Shown here piece after piece: positions 1-12,030 of a stretch of DNA of 64,000 nucleotides. Position numbers and translations under genes: made by a program. The stretch's first letter is position 1. Every line of letters begins with the position of its first letter. The notes beneath the pieces are model-generated. The model was not told the DNA's origin. It saw nothing but the letters and a program-made list of their open reading frames with translations, and did no database searches. The stretch is from assembly GCA_023653785.1 (NCBI GenBank), contig JAMKCH010072371.1, positions 62,001 through 126,000 of the forward strand. The letters run 5' to 3'. Source of the DNA: Ophioderma brevispina (Eukaryota > Echinodermata > Ophiuroidea > Amphilepidida > Ophiodermatidae).

Positions 1-218
1 AATTTGCTCAATCCTCCTCGTGATGCCCAGACATATTCGTATGGCCAAAGATCCGTTTCGTTTGCTGCCCCAAAACTTTGGATGCACTTCCACAGACCAT
101 TCGTTCTGCTTCCACTCTTAATCAGTTAAAATTTCGCCTCAGACTTAACTGTTTTCTGAGTATTTTGCTAGTCACTGATGTTGTTCTTGCTTGTGTACTT
201 TCATTAATTTTATTGTAG
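1..218 (+). pseudogene. 3-prime end of a non-LTR retrotransposon reverse transcriptase ORF, frameshifted
   Basis: The window opens inside the last part of a LINE ORF2. Frame 1 reads YGQRSVSFAAPKLW, and after a one-base shift near position 80 frame 3 reads DALPQTIRSASTLNQLKFRL and continues to a TAG at 216-218. The pattern S-F-A-A-P-K-L-W followed by L-P, I-R and a basic F-K-x-x-L-like stretch is the usual carboxy end of reverse transcriptases in CR1/L2/RTE-like elements. The rest of the element lies outside the window to the left. The frameshift shows it is inactive. A tandem repeat follows the stop at once, as is common in LINE 3-prime tails. Clade is not determined. Confidence 0.75.
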
Positions 219-357
219 CTATAAGACATCTTTATATAGGTTTTTCAATTGTATCATGTTTCATCTGTACTGTCTATATTGTTATTGTAGCTATAAGAAG
301 GCCATCTTTTATATAGTTTTTTTAAAAATTTGTATCATGGTTGCACCTGTATTGTAT
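211..357 (+). repeat. Two-unit, 72-bp tandem repeat in the LINE tail
   Basis: Two imperfect units begin at 211 and 283, each with TATTGTAGCTATAAGA, a TCTTTATATAG-like segment, a T-rich stretch, GTATCATG and a CTGTA/CTGT-like end. They overlap the stop codon of the upstream reverse transcriptase fragment, so they are probably the 3-prime untranslated tail of that LINE rather than an independent satellite. Confidence 0.65.
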
Positions 358-2237
358 TTTTTAAAGGCTTTATGGTGTTTAAAATTTAATGCGGGCCTTG
401 TTATTCCCGCTCTTGTCAGGCGCATAGAGATTCCTTGTGGTATTTAATGCGTCCTTCAAAAATGATGTGTATTATATTTATTCCCTAAAAATTGAAAAAT
501 TTTAGCCAATTTCAGGAATTTTTGACTTCAGATTGAAGAAACTGGCCTTATCTTGCCTCATCTATGGACACTGGTGGCTAACTCTCTACGTTCCTCTCAG
601 GATATTACTATACTGGTCATACCCCCCCCCCCCGGTACCCCGCCCTGCTTTGATCACTCCTTTCATTTTTATGGTTATGGGTAACGTCTATGTAATACAC
701 TTCCATCCAATATCCCATGCTCCACACTCATAGTTTTAAAAAAGCTCATTAAAACATGTTTATTTCCTTGTTTGTTTAAATTTGTACTCCTTGAAATTTT
801 AATGGTCATTTTCTTGTCTGTAATGCGCCTTGATATGCTTGATTTGGCGCAAATAAGTCTTTTGTAATGTATTATGATAATTTTCCTTTCCCAAAAAATT
901 GTAAATTTTAAGAGACCTGTCACAATACCAATAATTGGCATGAAAAGGGGTCATTCCATGACCAGAAAAAAGGAGCTGAAACGAGACCCATACTTTGGCT
1001 GCACAAAACCTAGTATTGCCATTTATACTTTATCAATCCCCCCCCCATCCCATTGAAATCCCAGCTTTTCCTTGTAAATTTGACAACTTAGCAACAATTT
1101 AATACATCATCAGCATACTACAAAGTTCACCTCTAAGTGTAACAAAACCACAGCATAAATCGGCATCATTATAACTTTTTAAGCTACTTTATTCACAACA
1201 AATCCGACTGACAAAATCATGATTCATATCGTGAATTTTTGCATAGGACAGGTTTCCACTTTCTGTAGACAATAGTTTACCCCTTTGGGCATGATATTCA
1301 GCCCTCGCACAATGAGGCCCTTAACATCATAATATGCATGATCACCCGCATTGTGATCAGTTATTCCTTACAATGTCAGGGTCCCTGACTCCTACAGTGA
1401 TTTTGTTATCGACCACCAATCTATTCTGGTACTGTAATAATTTTTAGTTGCAGTTTGTCGTTTACCTACACTCTTGTACTGTAATTGTGTACTAAGTACA
1501 TTGTATATCCACTGAAAAAGGTCATGATACCGGTACCCCACAAGATACTTCATGTATGCCAGCCATGCCACTGATTTCCTAATCATACATTTTGTTCTGT
1601 GGAACTAATTCTTCTGAGTCTGTTTGTCAATTATATCGGCCCCATTTTGAGAAAATGACATTAAAAACTGGACGATCATAACTACAGAACAGAAAAGTTC
1701 AATCAATGCTTGGAAACTTATAAAACCACCTGATCCATGAACACAAGTTCACACCATTTTTGAACATGAATTGGTAACAAGTACCGACATGCTACCAGGA
1801 ACTCCTCTCCAAGAGTTGATTATTTTTTACAAAAAGAATCAACTCCTTGTTTATTTAGCAGGCAAGTTCAAACAAAGTTTTTTTTGGTTTTTTGTTATTT
1901 ACGTGGTTTGTGCAATGACGGTCGAAAATTCTCGTAGAAACATTCTTCAACATTCTTCAACCGATCAGCGCAATTGAGATAAACTGTATCCCCTCAAAAT
2001 CTCCTCCTGTCCCCTTAAAGAAGCCAAATAACAGTTGGAAGACGGACAAGGCTTTTTCTGTCAAGGTCGAGACCATTTTAGCCAAAATTTACTACATTTC
2101 ACCCCTCCCATCTGACAAATCTTTACAGAAAAATAATTTATTTGTATTGGTAAATAGACAGAAATTACAACAGAGGCCTATGAGGCAGTGTGATACGAAC
2201 ATTCACTCATAACATGAAAAAAAAATCACCATCTGAA
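358..2237. other. Non-coding stretch without recognised genes
   Basis: Only short, compositionally random frames are present. C runs occur near 621-633 and 1039-1046. I see no splice-bounded exon, RNA gene or inverted-repeat element that I can support here. Confidence 0.6.
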
Positions 2238-2615
2238 TACCATGTTGTTCCTAATAAACGCCCCTGCTCTAATAAACGCCCCCTACGATTTTTGGATAAA
2301 ACAATTCAAGAAAATGAGTTAAGCTTACCTAAATCACATGATTTAATTGGTGGGACTGTCGTAATCCGTATCATAATCACTGTTGTGCACATGCAATTGT
2401 AATAGTTTCATTAGTATGGAACTTTGACCTCGGGAGGTGCGAAAACAGGGTCCCCCTGCTCGTTCGTTTGTATTGTTGGTAATCAGCGAAAATAAGCGTG
2501 TGTAACTTGTAAGGTGATTTCTGCGGGATTTTTGACTTTCCATTTTTGACTGTAATAAACGCCCTCCCTTTGAAAAATGCACCGCCCCGGGGCGTTTATT
2601 AGGAACAATACGGTA
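2238..2615. mobile_element. MITE with TACC-starting inverted ends and an internal CGCCCCGGGGCG palindrome
   Basis: The left end TACCATGTTGTTCCTAATAA is matched in reverse complement by the right end, which finishes ATTAGGAACAATACGGTA. Both ends run into AATAAACGCCCC. Just inside each end there is a second copy of AATAAACGCC. On the right the two copies face each other across CCGCCCCGGGGCG, giving a nested hairpin. There is no transposase; the 378-bp length is MITE-like. The longer element at 6138-7382 has the same right-end architecture, so the two form a family. Confidence 0.75.
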
Positions 2616-3317
2616 ACTGCAATTTGGAAATGACCTTTTCATGAGGATAGCTAATGAACCATAAACATAAAGGTAGGTGCTAGGATCACAAAATGCACTT
2701 TTAAAGACACACGATGAATTTTTAAAACTCAACATACTCATCATAATTAACTTATTTCAAGATTAATTTGCTATAATTTCACAATTGCATTCATACATAT
2801 AGTAAATATTCAATTTATTTGATACAACTACAATATTTATTGTACATGTAGCCCTACATTTATTTTTATTAATTTTTTATGCTCTAAGGAGTTCTTAGTC
2901 CTGAAGGGGAAACACAAGTAACATTCCCAAGTCCAGTTGAAAGCGCATAAAAATATACAAATTTTTAATTCTGTCATTTTCTAAAAATAATTATTCAAAC
3001 TATCCAATATTTACAGTAGCAAACTGCCAATTGCACAATTCTACCACAATCACTTGGCACGCCATGCAAAGCATGTGCATGTACATGTATTATAGACCAA
3101 CAGCTCTCTTTGTTCAGGCCTTGCTTGCAACTTCTTTCTCCTGATTTGCACCCACTGAGAACACACATTCCAGCGTGCAAATCAGATAATCGCGTAATTC
3201 CCAGTATTTCCCACTTTCCCTTTCACCATAATCCATGGCTTTCAGTATCATAATCTTACTGCATGTAGATCTAGCCATGAATGCACATGGAGAAGAAGCT
3301 TTGTGATAAAAACAATA
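2616..3317. other. Non-coding stretch
   Basis: AT-rich sequence between two transposons. I see no exon, RNA gene or repeat structure that can be supported. Confidence 0.55.
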
Positions 3318-3845
3318 TTAAAGGCACTATCAGTGATCCAACCAAAAGAATCAAAATATCTGAAATTTGCAGTAGTCCAGTAAAGGATAAGTCTTCGGAA
3401 TACGCCCAAGTTATTGTTTTCCAAATGCAAAATGGCCACAAAAAAAAACAGCACTGTTCAAAAATATGATTCTCCATACAATCTCGTGTTGTAGGAAGTG
3501 TCCGTACGAACAGTAATGACTAAAACATCTGATTTTAACTTTGAAAAGTTTGCTTTCAGCCTTTTAACTTGCAGGCAGGGCTTGAAATAAGGATTTCAGA
3601 TCCAGGAGCAATTTTTTTGTGTTTTTAACATTTTATTGCCCCCAGTCTATACAAATGTACACAGTTTTGTTTCAGAACCAGGGGCAGTTTGCCTTTTAGC
3701 AGGGGTAAATTTGCCCCTTGCCCCTGCTTATTTCAAGCCTTGCTTGCAGGGTACGTTGGGATAGCTATATTTGTTACAGACAAACAAAAATCTGATTTTT
3801 TTTTTTCCATTTTCTGATTTGGCAAATCACTGACAGTGCCTTTAA
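3318..3845. mobile_element. TTAA-flanked MITE with a second palindromic element nested inside
   Basis: Left end TTAAAGGCACTATCAGTGAT faces right end ATCACTGACAGTGCCTTTAA, a nearly perfect terminal inverted repeat with TTAA at both borders. TTAA target duplication is typical of piggyBac-like transposition. The interior has no transposase. A different inverted-repeat element occupies 3568-3750. A single similar end (CTGATAGTGGCTTTAA) lies at 29710-29725, so the family probably has another, decayed member there. Confidence 0.75.
3568..3750. mobile_element. Nested 183-bp foldback MITE (CAGGGCTTGAAATAAG ends)
   Basis: CTTGCAGGCAGGGCTTGAAA at the left is mirrored by TTTCAAGCCTTGCTTGCAGG at the right. 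The interior carries AGGAGCAA and AGGGGCAG-like blocks that also pair, so much of it could fold into one hairpin. It sits inside the TTAA element and therefore inserted later. Confidence 0.7.
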
Positions 3846-4018
3846 ATAATTGAAATGATAGCAAACATATCATTTATTTAAATATATGGCATAAATTGTA
3901 GGAATTATCTTTTTCCACTTTGCTCTACATCTAAGGACAAAAACATGGCTAAACAGCTCTGTGCCACTTTTTAAAATCTGAAAGCTCTACAAATCATGAG
4001 GATGACTTTTTATTTTTG

Positions 4019-4104
4019 TTTTGTTATTGTTTTATTTTGTTATTTTTTGTTTTTTTTTGTTTTTGTTTTTGTTTTGTGTGTTTTGTTTTTGTTTTTGTTT
4101 TTTT
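4019..4104 (+). repeat. T-rich (TTTTG)n-like low-complexity tract
   Basis: Alternating runs of T with single G, A or C. The apparent phenylalanine- and cysteine-rich frame here is a by-product of composition. Confidence 0.8.
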
Positions 4105-4674
4105 GCCTCACTACTTGATTTGTTGCACAGCTTGAATCACAAAGTTTTGACTTTGAGGATTATGCAGTATGCCCTGAACACAACTGGACTACCCTTCATA
4201 GCAGAAAATTTGGCCTTCCCATGGGACTACTTAGTTTCTTTGGCAATATGATGTAGGGAATGGCTTGACCTGAGAATTCCTTCCAATAATTGTTGTTTTA
4301 AACCTTTGATGTAAACTTTTCCAATATTCTCATCTTACAAATTGACTCAAAATGTTGCATAATTTATGGTGTTACCCTTGAACTAGGGCAATGTTCCAAC
4401 TACCAGAGGACAATGTTCCCTATTTGCTTGCCTGCTACAGATGATGTCAATTTATGGCATCATTAAGCACTGGGTGTGTGACTGTGTATGATCATGGTGG
4501 ATTGGAAAAATAAGTAAATCATTGGCTGCTTGAGCCTTGACATACTAACTTTGTGTCTTGGTTGACAACTTGAGATTTTCTGCTTCAAGCCAACAACACA
4601 GCACTGTCTGGGTAGTGAGATGGTTTGTGTTATTTTAGAAAGGCTTATCTTTGCTTCTCCCGGGTCATAATTTA

Positions 4675-4830
4675 AGCAAGAATCCGAGAATCGAGTCTCA
4701 CAAAGATTCTCCTGATTCTACCGAACAAATTTGTGAGAATCCAAGTAGATTCAATTAAATGGAAGTGAATCAAAAGATTCTTGTAAATCTCGATTGCGAG
4801 GGGGAAGATCGAAACAGATTCTCGCACATT
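4675..4830. repeat. GAATC/GATTC-rich repeat, relative of the 21.6-kb element
   Basis: Contains AGAATCCGAGAATCGA, AAAGATTC, GAGAATCC, AGATTC and GTGAATC in an order that aligns with 21670-21750, where the same positions read CGAATCCGCGAATCGATTCG and AAAGATTCGCG. Dense GAATC and its complement make the segment self-complementary. It is probably a diverged end of the same transposon family. Borders are approximate. Confidence 0.5.
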
Positions 4831-5252
4831 TCCATGAATTTCTAACACTATTTTCAGGGTAGCAATTTCTTAATTGGAAATCAATTAGACCTCAAGAATA
4901 TCTTGAGATGTAGCATTACAAATACCCCATCATACATGAAATTTTGTTATTTTTTTCCTTTTCCAGCTCCTCTACATGCTACTATATCATACTGTACCAT
5001 GTCTTCAGTATTGTGCATATTAATGATCTCATTTGAATATTTGCTGATTAGGTAATTACTACAAAGGTGGACTTCAACCAGATCCCAAATGTCCAAATTT
5101 GATGCAACTTGGGTATGTGATAGTAATGCTTGCAATAATAAACCTCACTACATCGTCATTATTTGCATATTCTGAGCCATTTGCATATTGATATAATGAT
5201 AAAATGGTAGCAGTAACCCAAATGTACACCTGAATAGGAAGCGCAAACACCA

Positions 5253-5814
5253 GTGATCGCGAAACCCGGGGAATGCCTATACCGATGTCTGTCACCTGTC
5301 TGTCTGACCGCATCTATTTTTCTCGGAGACTGAGGGTCACCTTCCTGAAAATGGTGGTGTGCCCTTGACCGTCCGAGACAGAGTTTTGGTATTGGGTTTG
5401 TGGATCAAAGTTCATCAGGGGTCATTCCAGGTTCAGGGTTGTCACTATGTCGGGCGGCACCAGGGGCGGCAGCAACCGGCACTCGGCTAAATTAACCGGC
5501 ACTCAAAGGAATTATAGTCCTCTGCCGCCCCCCGGCACATAAATGCCAATGGACTTAAAACTCATAAAATGCTACTATTGGGCAAACTTGATTCCGTAAT
5601 TTTGGAACGCAAATTTCGTACAATTTACCCTGCACTAAATTTTGGCTGGTGACAACCCTGTTTCAAGTCAAAGGAGGTTCAATGGGGTAAACATTGTTGT
5701 AGGACATGAAACTTGGGGGTGGGTCCGATTGTTGATGCCGAAAATTTGACAGTCAGACAAGGTCAAGCCAGGTTGATTGGCGAAACCGGTGATCGCAAAC
5801 CCAGGGACCGCCTA
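5253..5814 (+). repeat. Direct repeat pair (GTGATCGC-AAACCC-GGGA-CGCCTA) flanking about 500 bp
   Basis: 5253-5279 reads GTGATCGCGAAACCCGGGGA then ATGCCTA; 5789-5814 reads GTGATCGCAAACCCAGGGAC then CGCCTA. The pair brackets a region that holds a small hAT-like MITE. The purpose of the pair is unknown; it may be the remains of a local duplication. Confidence 0.5.
5434..5660. mobile_element. 227-bp hAT-like MITE (CAGGGTTGTCAC ends)
   Basis: CAGGGTTGTCACTA at the left is mirrored by TGGTGACAACCCTG at the right. CAGGG- starts are common in hAT superfamily elements. A convincing 8-bp target duplication is not visible, so superfamily assignment rests on the end sequence only. The interior holds CGGCACTC repeats (AACCGGCACTCGG, AACCGGCACTCAA) and no coding sequence. 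Confidence 0.65.
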
Positions 5815-6137
5815 GTAATGTTATAATGGGGAGTGGGGTTTTGTGGGGGGGTTCCAAATCACTGGTTTGCAATATGAGATCAGAATCAGATGATGGTAAC
5901 AGAAATCAATGTTATTGACATTTTTGCATTGGTTTAACAATAACAAATTCCTTGCATAAAAAGTGTAATATGTTAATAAACAATGTTCTCATTCAAAAAC
6001 ATGGAGAGACAACTCAAATTTGGGTTGTTTTGGCGTGGGTGCCTGCTGGCTACCCTCTCTATTTCGCTTGGGTTTACCTACTTTTCAACAGCATTGTTGC
6101 AGAAAATATTCGTGCCTATTATATCCTCTAAATCTAT

Positions 6138-7382
6138 AGCCGTATATTCTCTAATAACGCCCGCCCCCCTCTAAACGCCCCCCTACTTTTTACATGAAAA
6201 TAAAACCCCTCAAATAACGCCCCCACGTTTTGATTGCCGAGGTCCGGGCCTGAAAACTCCCCATTTGTCCACAACCAAACAAGTACCTGCTAAATTACAG
6301 CACATGATACCTTTTGTAAAGTGTAGATTTGCAAAACTAACTGCATCTTTTTAATGCTATAATTTGTGCAAGGAATCATTTAAGCTATTATAAAGCGGTA
6401 AAATATCAGCGACCTGTTTTTGTTCGGCTGTGTGCGCGGCCATAAGATTAGAACGGGACAAGCAAGGTTTTTGATATCCTATTTTCTGAAGAGCCCCGGT
6501 ACATTGCCATATAGGCTGAGCTGCCAACTTGTACTAGTAGGGATATCTAGATTTTTTGTAAATATGTTTTGAAGTTTGCAAAATACAGAAGTACGATTGC
6601 CCTAATTCCCCTAAAAATATGGATTGTAAGAGAGTAAATAATAAATATTAAACCTTTGATTGATAACAGCTGCAAGTAAGACTACTATTTTGGACCCAAT
6701 GACATAAATAATGACCCGATATAATCCTTTGATTGACCTTGGTCGGTAGTTACATCGTAATAGCTGTTGTTTGATTGGAAGTTCTTGTAAACAAATACGT
6801 ATTCAGGTCGTAGGTCGTACCACCAATCAAAATGGTAGGTTCACAGCGTTTCGGCGGAGTATTCCTCTGTTGCGATCAATGGCGCTATGTACCATGTGCA
6901 ACTAATGGAAGTGATATTTAAGAGTAAAATTAGTGGTAGTAAAGGAAGAAATCAGCAAGAAACAATTTTTAAAAGAGGACTATTATACAGCTCAAATGGC
7001 GAAATGGATGGTAATGTGCGTCCCTTAGTGTGATAGCTGGATTTTGCCACTGCATTCGGTGAGTTGATCGACAAAGTATACTAACATCACGTGGGAGACA
7101 TGTAAGGTAACAACGAATCATCACGCGAATCATACATTATTTTTTGCACAGCGGTCGGGCGGAGCCGTTCATATTTTTTGGCGAAAAAGGGAAACCCACA
7201 AACAAATACGGACCCTCAAAAATACGGATTTCTGAGTACTGAAGGTGATTTTAAAAGTTGGCAGCTCTGCGGAGGGTGCTGCCGATGTTTTTAATGTAAA
7301 TTCTAATGGACAAAATGACTCAAATAAACGCCCCCCTTTTGAAAATGCAACGCCCCGGGGCGTTTATTATAGGATATACTTA
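6138..7382. mobile_element. 1.2-kb member of the CGCCCCGGGGCG-palindrome transposon family
   Basis: The left end CGTATATTCTCTAATAACGC is mirrored by the right end GCGTTTATTATAGGATATAC. Inside the left end there is a second and third AAACGCCCCCC/AATAACGCCCCC block. At the right AAATAAACGCCCCCC runs through TTTTGAAAATGCAA into CGCCCCGGGGCG, matching 2556-2600 of the short member nearly word for word. The interior shows no transposase frame, so this is a longer non-autonomous copy. Confidence 0.7.
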
Positions 7383-7544
7383 ATGTGTGTATGTTTACGT
7401 CATATGGATATGTTACTCAATAAGATAGGCCCTGCGAAAACCTGAACTATTTACAAAAGATATTGTGATGTTCAAAAGAGTAGCAATACAGGGCAATACT
7501 ATCAGAGTTTCCTGAAAATTTTACAGTGATTGCTGGTTAACAGC

Positions 7545-7865
7545 GTCTTTAAATCCTTATGAGGGCAATGAACTTACGAATGCTAAAACGTTTTGGCACC
7601 ACATGCAGCAATCCGTGGGCGTATCAAATAATAACTAAAAAATCCTCTAAAAAGGAAAGGGCGCGTGCCAAGAGGAAATATCCATGTAATTGGTAGCACG
7701 CATGCTCTTAAATCGTTATTAGTGCAATGAATAACGGATGCTTAAACTTTGGCACCACATTCAGCAAGTCGTGGGCGATATCAATAATCTCAAGAATCAT
7801 AAACAAAAATTTCCTTAAAAAGAGACATTGGCGTGTCATAGGAAATATCCATGTCATTGGTATGT
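7545..7865 (+). repeat. Two-unit tandem duplication, period about 160 bp
   Basis: Unit 1 has TTTGGCACCACATGCAGCAA, then GGGCGTATCAAATAATAA and GGAAATATCCATGTAATTGG. Unit 2 has TTTGGCACCACATTCAGCAA, then GGGCGATATCAATAAT and GGAAATATCCATGTCATTGG. The units start near 7548 and 7709. Only two units are seen. Confidence 0.75.
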
Positions 7866-9504
7866 AAAGGTACATGTTTATAGATGAAAGTGTTTTATGT
7901 TGTAATACTTTAGTCAAAAACCCTATTTATTTTAGGTAAATCAAGGGGACTATATGCTGTGGATCACGAATGCCATTAATTTATTATTTTCATGTTTATG
8001 AAAATAAAAGCGTTTCAAATCTTTCACTAGCCAAAAGTTGGATTGATTTAATTGCTTTTATGTAAGGGAAGCCTAGAGGAAACATGAATGGGCCGATTTT
8101 TGATTGGATCAGCTACCTTTTTAATAATGAGGTTTCTTAATTTTTTTGCTGCATGCGTAGTAATGTTGATTGATCATGACTGAATATACGAACTTGTCGT
8201 ACATACTATCACACACATTCTCCTATACATTTAGATATGGTGAAAATTTCATTACTATTGCACTTATTTATAGTATGTTGGTACTTTCCGAATCCTGTAA
8301 TATACTTTAACGTCCGTCGGCAAATGAAAATACCGAATTTTTTTCTTCCAGTTCTTGCTGGTGAGTCTGCAGTGGTCAAACCTTGTGGTGGGTAAGTATA
8401 AGCGTTGATTGTTTTCCCCGAGGTTGTAGTATGTTTGTATTTTGATTGGTCGCCTTTTTTTTCCATTAAACAGGTGTTAAATGTAAGGGGATTGAAGCCC
8501 CTATCACTCTGTGTTTAAATATTTAACGTTCAGTATTCCCTCGGCTAAGTGTGTTCCAAAAAACACTCAAATAATCAACTTGCAAAAACTCCCCACAAAA
8601 TGGTCATCTTACTAATCCCTTCCCATACCTATTACATGGATATTTTCCCCTGACTCGCCCTTTCCTTTTTAAGTAATTTGTGTTAAGGTTCTTTTAATGA
8701 ATTAACTGCTGTAATGTGCAATAAACAAAGGTCATGGGACCACCCTGGATGTTAAACATCTCATTGCATTGCCTGTAGCCACAATTTTTTTTTATATGGC
8801 AAAGGGTGAATTATAGAATACAAGGTACACAGGAGTGGGGGAATTGACCTTCAGAAATTATTCTGAAAATTCTGTTGTATTGTCCCCCCCCCCCCCCTCC
8901 ATGAATTACATTTTCCGTTTTCCTTCAAAATCACATTTCCACAACTGTCAAATCTATTGATAACTATTGGACTTGACTCAAGACTAACCAACCTAATCAA
9001 CTATTATCATACAACCTAACCTAAAGACTCCGAACTCATAAATTAACAGAAGGTGAAAAGGATAAATTGGAGGCAATATTAAGCTGAAACATTTTTGCCC
9101 ACGAGAAGTTGTGACTCTGCAATTTGCCAATTTCCAAGGGCTCTGTTTATTGAATAAACACTTTTACTCATAGTAAGCTGATCGCAATTCCTATCAGTTT
9201 GGTTCTTTTAGACTTCTCGCAACCAAGTTTTAACCAACATTCTGACAGAAAAAAAAAAGTAATGTTTTGGTTTAACACTCCGAATGAAATTTACTTGACT
9301 AAAACGTATGTTTGATAATGAACATGGATGATATATTGCCATCCCTTTTTTTCCTGCAACCTGTAAGTGCTGGAAGCCTTCAATCAGTCATTTTGGATGG
9401 GTGTTTGTTTCTTTCCATTTTCTTTTAAACATTTTCTACATTATAATACCTCTTCCTTTTTTCAAGTAAGCGATACCATAACCGCAAGTCCGCAACAAGC
9501 CCAA
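7866..9504. other. Non-coding stretch
   Basis: No supported gene. A 15-base C run lies at 8883-8897. Short frames are present but none has exon-like borders or recognisable protein sequence. Confidence 0.55.
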
Positions 9505-9780
9505 AACAAATCAAAACTCACTGAGCTGAGGCTAGTAACTGCATCTGCAGAAAGTCTCAAATCATGTGATGACGTCATCATACAAACACACATGGGCACA
9601 AAATCACTAGCCAGATCAGTGACATCCTCGGTTCATGCCATCCCTGGTACATGGGCACCAGGAACCCTGGTTCGATTCCCACCCAAGATGTCTAATCTTC
9701 TACCTTCTATCCCTTTACCCCTACCCTCCAGGAGATAGGCTAGATACCAGAAGGGCATTAGGGTTAAAGGTCATTTTCTG
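9505..9780 (+). mobile_element. tRNA-like SINE, copy 1
   Basis: The segment contains CACTAGCCAGATCAGTGACA (A-box-like position) followed about 45 bases later by CTGGTTCGATTCCCACCC, an excellent RNA polymerase III B box (GGTTCGANTCC). A second copy on the opposite strand at 15965-16165 aligns along the same order of blocks: CACTGAGCTGAG, ACACACAT-GG-CACAAAATC, GCCATCCCTGG, the B box, and AAGATGTC-AATCTTCT. Shared borders plus the B box suggest a tRNA-derived SINE. The spurious frame through it (9367-9738) is not a gene. The borders are approximate. Confidence 0.65.
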
Positions 9781-10154
9781 AATAAAATATCACATGGCAT
9801 CTGCCATTGCTAACGCACCATTTTTGCACAGGTTTTCAAATGTCAACTCCAAAATTAACGAGCTTTGCTCATTTTGGTCAATCTACCATTATATCCCTGA
9901 TTTATTTTGTATTGTACACTGGTGAATAACCTGAAACTGAATTAAAACAATATTATACATTTTAGACATTTTCATTTCAAAATCCAATAATGCATGACAC
10001 CTGATCTGTTAATTGACAATAGGGATTATTCAGCAAAGAACAAAAATTGTAGGCCTACTGCTTGATACTGAGTAAATTGTCTAGACTAAAACACTACTTA
10101 GATAGGAGATAAAAAGTATCTTAGACCATTATCTACAGCTATTATAAAATATAC

Positions 10155-10415
10155 TTCATAAACTTCGAAGTACAAAGTAAATTAATTGATTGGCTGCGCA
10201 GCATTATCGCGCCTCAATACAAAATGCGCTTATACGCTCTTAGCCGCAGTCTAAATCACACGCGTTTAAGACACAGCGCGTGATGTAAGAACAAAACAAA
10301 TCTCTTACACTGTTGCACAAAATACTGGTCATATGAGGACATTATACCAGGCATTCCTTGTGAGACTGGTGTGGGAGTTAATTGATTACTTTGTACTTCT
10401 AGGTTTACAGAGTAT
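10155..10415. mobile_element. MITE with CGAAGTACAAAGTAA inverted ends
   Basis: Left AACTTCGAAGTACAAAGTAA and TTAATTGATT are mirrored by AATTGATTACTTTGTACTTC and TAGGTTTAC at the right. The interior holds CGCGCC, ACGCGT and GACACAGCGCGTGATGTAAG. A second copy lies at 59757-59985. No coding capacity. Confidence 0.7.
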
Positions 10416-11164
10416 ATAGGATAAAGCCAATCCCATATTTTAGCACCTGTAACAGCTTACAGCCCACAGGGTGTAGGTATCCACAAATGCACTGCAATAA
10501 CCTAGGTCAATACCATCTTATCAGTCTAAGATCTTGTATGTAGAGGCTGGAGCTGGATGGGTTTCCCACAATATTAGCCACAGGTACCATGGTCAAGTGT
10601 GGCAAAGACACACCCAAAGTATTAGAACATTCCCAGACTTGGCACAAGTGCTCCAGCTTCTGTGGTGTTGTCTCAAGATTGCACTTGTCATGCATGGAAG
10701 GGTTTACATGCTGCTCGACTGTTCTTTCAACTGATTTCGACGGGATCTGTTTTTACGCGATACCATAGGATGTTTTGACCTACAAAGCGTGGCCAACTTA
10801 AAGCAATGATGGTCCATTTCTGGAAGATGGCATACATCACGTTCTCAGATTTTCTTCCTAATGAAAGATTATGCATTGAGTTGTGAAACATTTCCCATTT
10901 ACGTGAGTCGTAAAAAAAAAAGAATATTGGAGGGGAAAAATCTTGATGAAAAAAAACACTGACTGACCAAACACGACTACACAAATGAGTAAGATCAGGA
11001 TCCTCGACATTACAACTGTTACTTCAAGACAAGTTAGATGTTCTACAGTTAACTTGAGAGTTTGCAATTTTCCTTATCTCCCCCGGCTTGTGGTATCTTC
11101 TTGTTTGTTATTTTTTTGGTTTTTTTAAATCAAACCGTTTTAAATTTAACCAAGAAAAATGTAC

Positions 11165-11208
11165 CATCTTTTTGTTTTTTTTTTTTTTTTTAAAAAAAGT
11201 AAAAAAAA
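11165..11208 (+). repeat. T-run followed by A-run
   Basis: An uninterrupted T tract of about 20 runs directly into A-rich sequence (AAAAAAAGTAAAAAAAAAC). Low complexity; it could fold into a hairpin. Confidence 0.7.
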
Positions 11209-11365
11209 ACTCTATGATTAATTTTAATTTACATAAAAATATTATATTTTTAGCTTAAAGGTACTTGACCCAAAAGAAATAGATAGTTTGTGATCATGCT
11301 ATGACAAATACAAAGCAGTCGACATAGGGTAAATTCTGTTTTAAAGTTGTAAACAATTCCTGACT

Positions 11366-11766
11366 TTAAAGGTGGTAGCCACTGCCCGGGGGGGGTTCTC
11401 AACTTTTTTGGGTAGGATTGTGCCTTCGGATTTTCAAGAAAGTGAGGCTCCGGAGCTGATTGAGGCCCAAAAAATGGGGTCTCCTAGACTAGGTTTTCAA
11501 AAAATTTCAAAAAAATAAGCTGCGATTTCAACCTTCAATTTCCAGCTACTTTTTGAGGTTTTGAAGAAGAAAATTTGGTAGAAAGATAAATTGGTAAAAT
11601 ATGGTTCTTGGACATGAAAAAGTTAGGGTCCTGACTGAAATGGTTCCTAAAATGGGGGTTATATGGGATACTGAAAAAGGCCTGAAATTATGGGTCTTAT
11701 CGGCGGCACATACCAGATTCATACCAATGTGAGAACCCCCCCACCCCCCGGGGATCATGCCATTAA
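11366..11766. mobile_element. MITE with CCCGGGGGGGGTTCTCA inverted ends, possibly TTAA-bordered
   Basis: GCCCGGGGGGGGTTCTCAAC near 11384 faces TGAGAACCCCCCCACCCCCC followed by GGGG near 11753. Outside these, TTAA occurs at 11366-11369 and 11763-11766 with partially matching GG-GGTAGCCACTG/CATGATC arms, so the true borders may be TTAA. The interior has repeated GGGT-TTTTCAA phrases and no protein signature. A relative without a clear right end lies at 33634-33760. Confidence 0.6.
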
Positions 11767-12030
11767 CTGTGACAACTTGGTGTAAGTGTTATCACCAAGT
11801 TAACCTGACCTTTGATTCCTGTTGTAAAATGTAACCAATGACTTAGAGGCCTCTTACCACTGGTTAAAAAGATTTAAAAAAAATGAATCACTATGTAAAA
11901 ATAAGAACTGTGCATCAAGAGCATATCTTTGTAAGAAACCGATCAAATTTATTACCTTTCGCTGGAACTTTAATGGGATATAAACTCGGGAGCGGGAACA
12001 TCAAGCAATTTACGTATTGTTAGTCATACT

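Noticed and set aside
9367..9738. 123-codon plus-strand frame
   Set aside because: It runs through the SINE copy; the same peptide order is not kept in the other copy.
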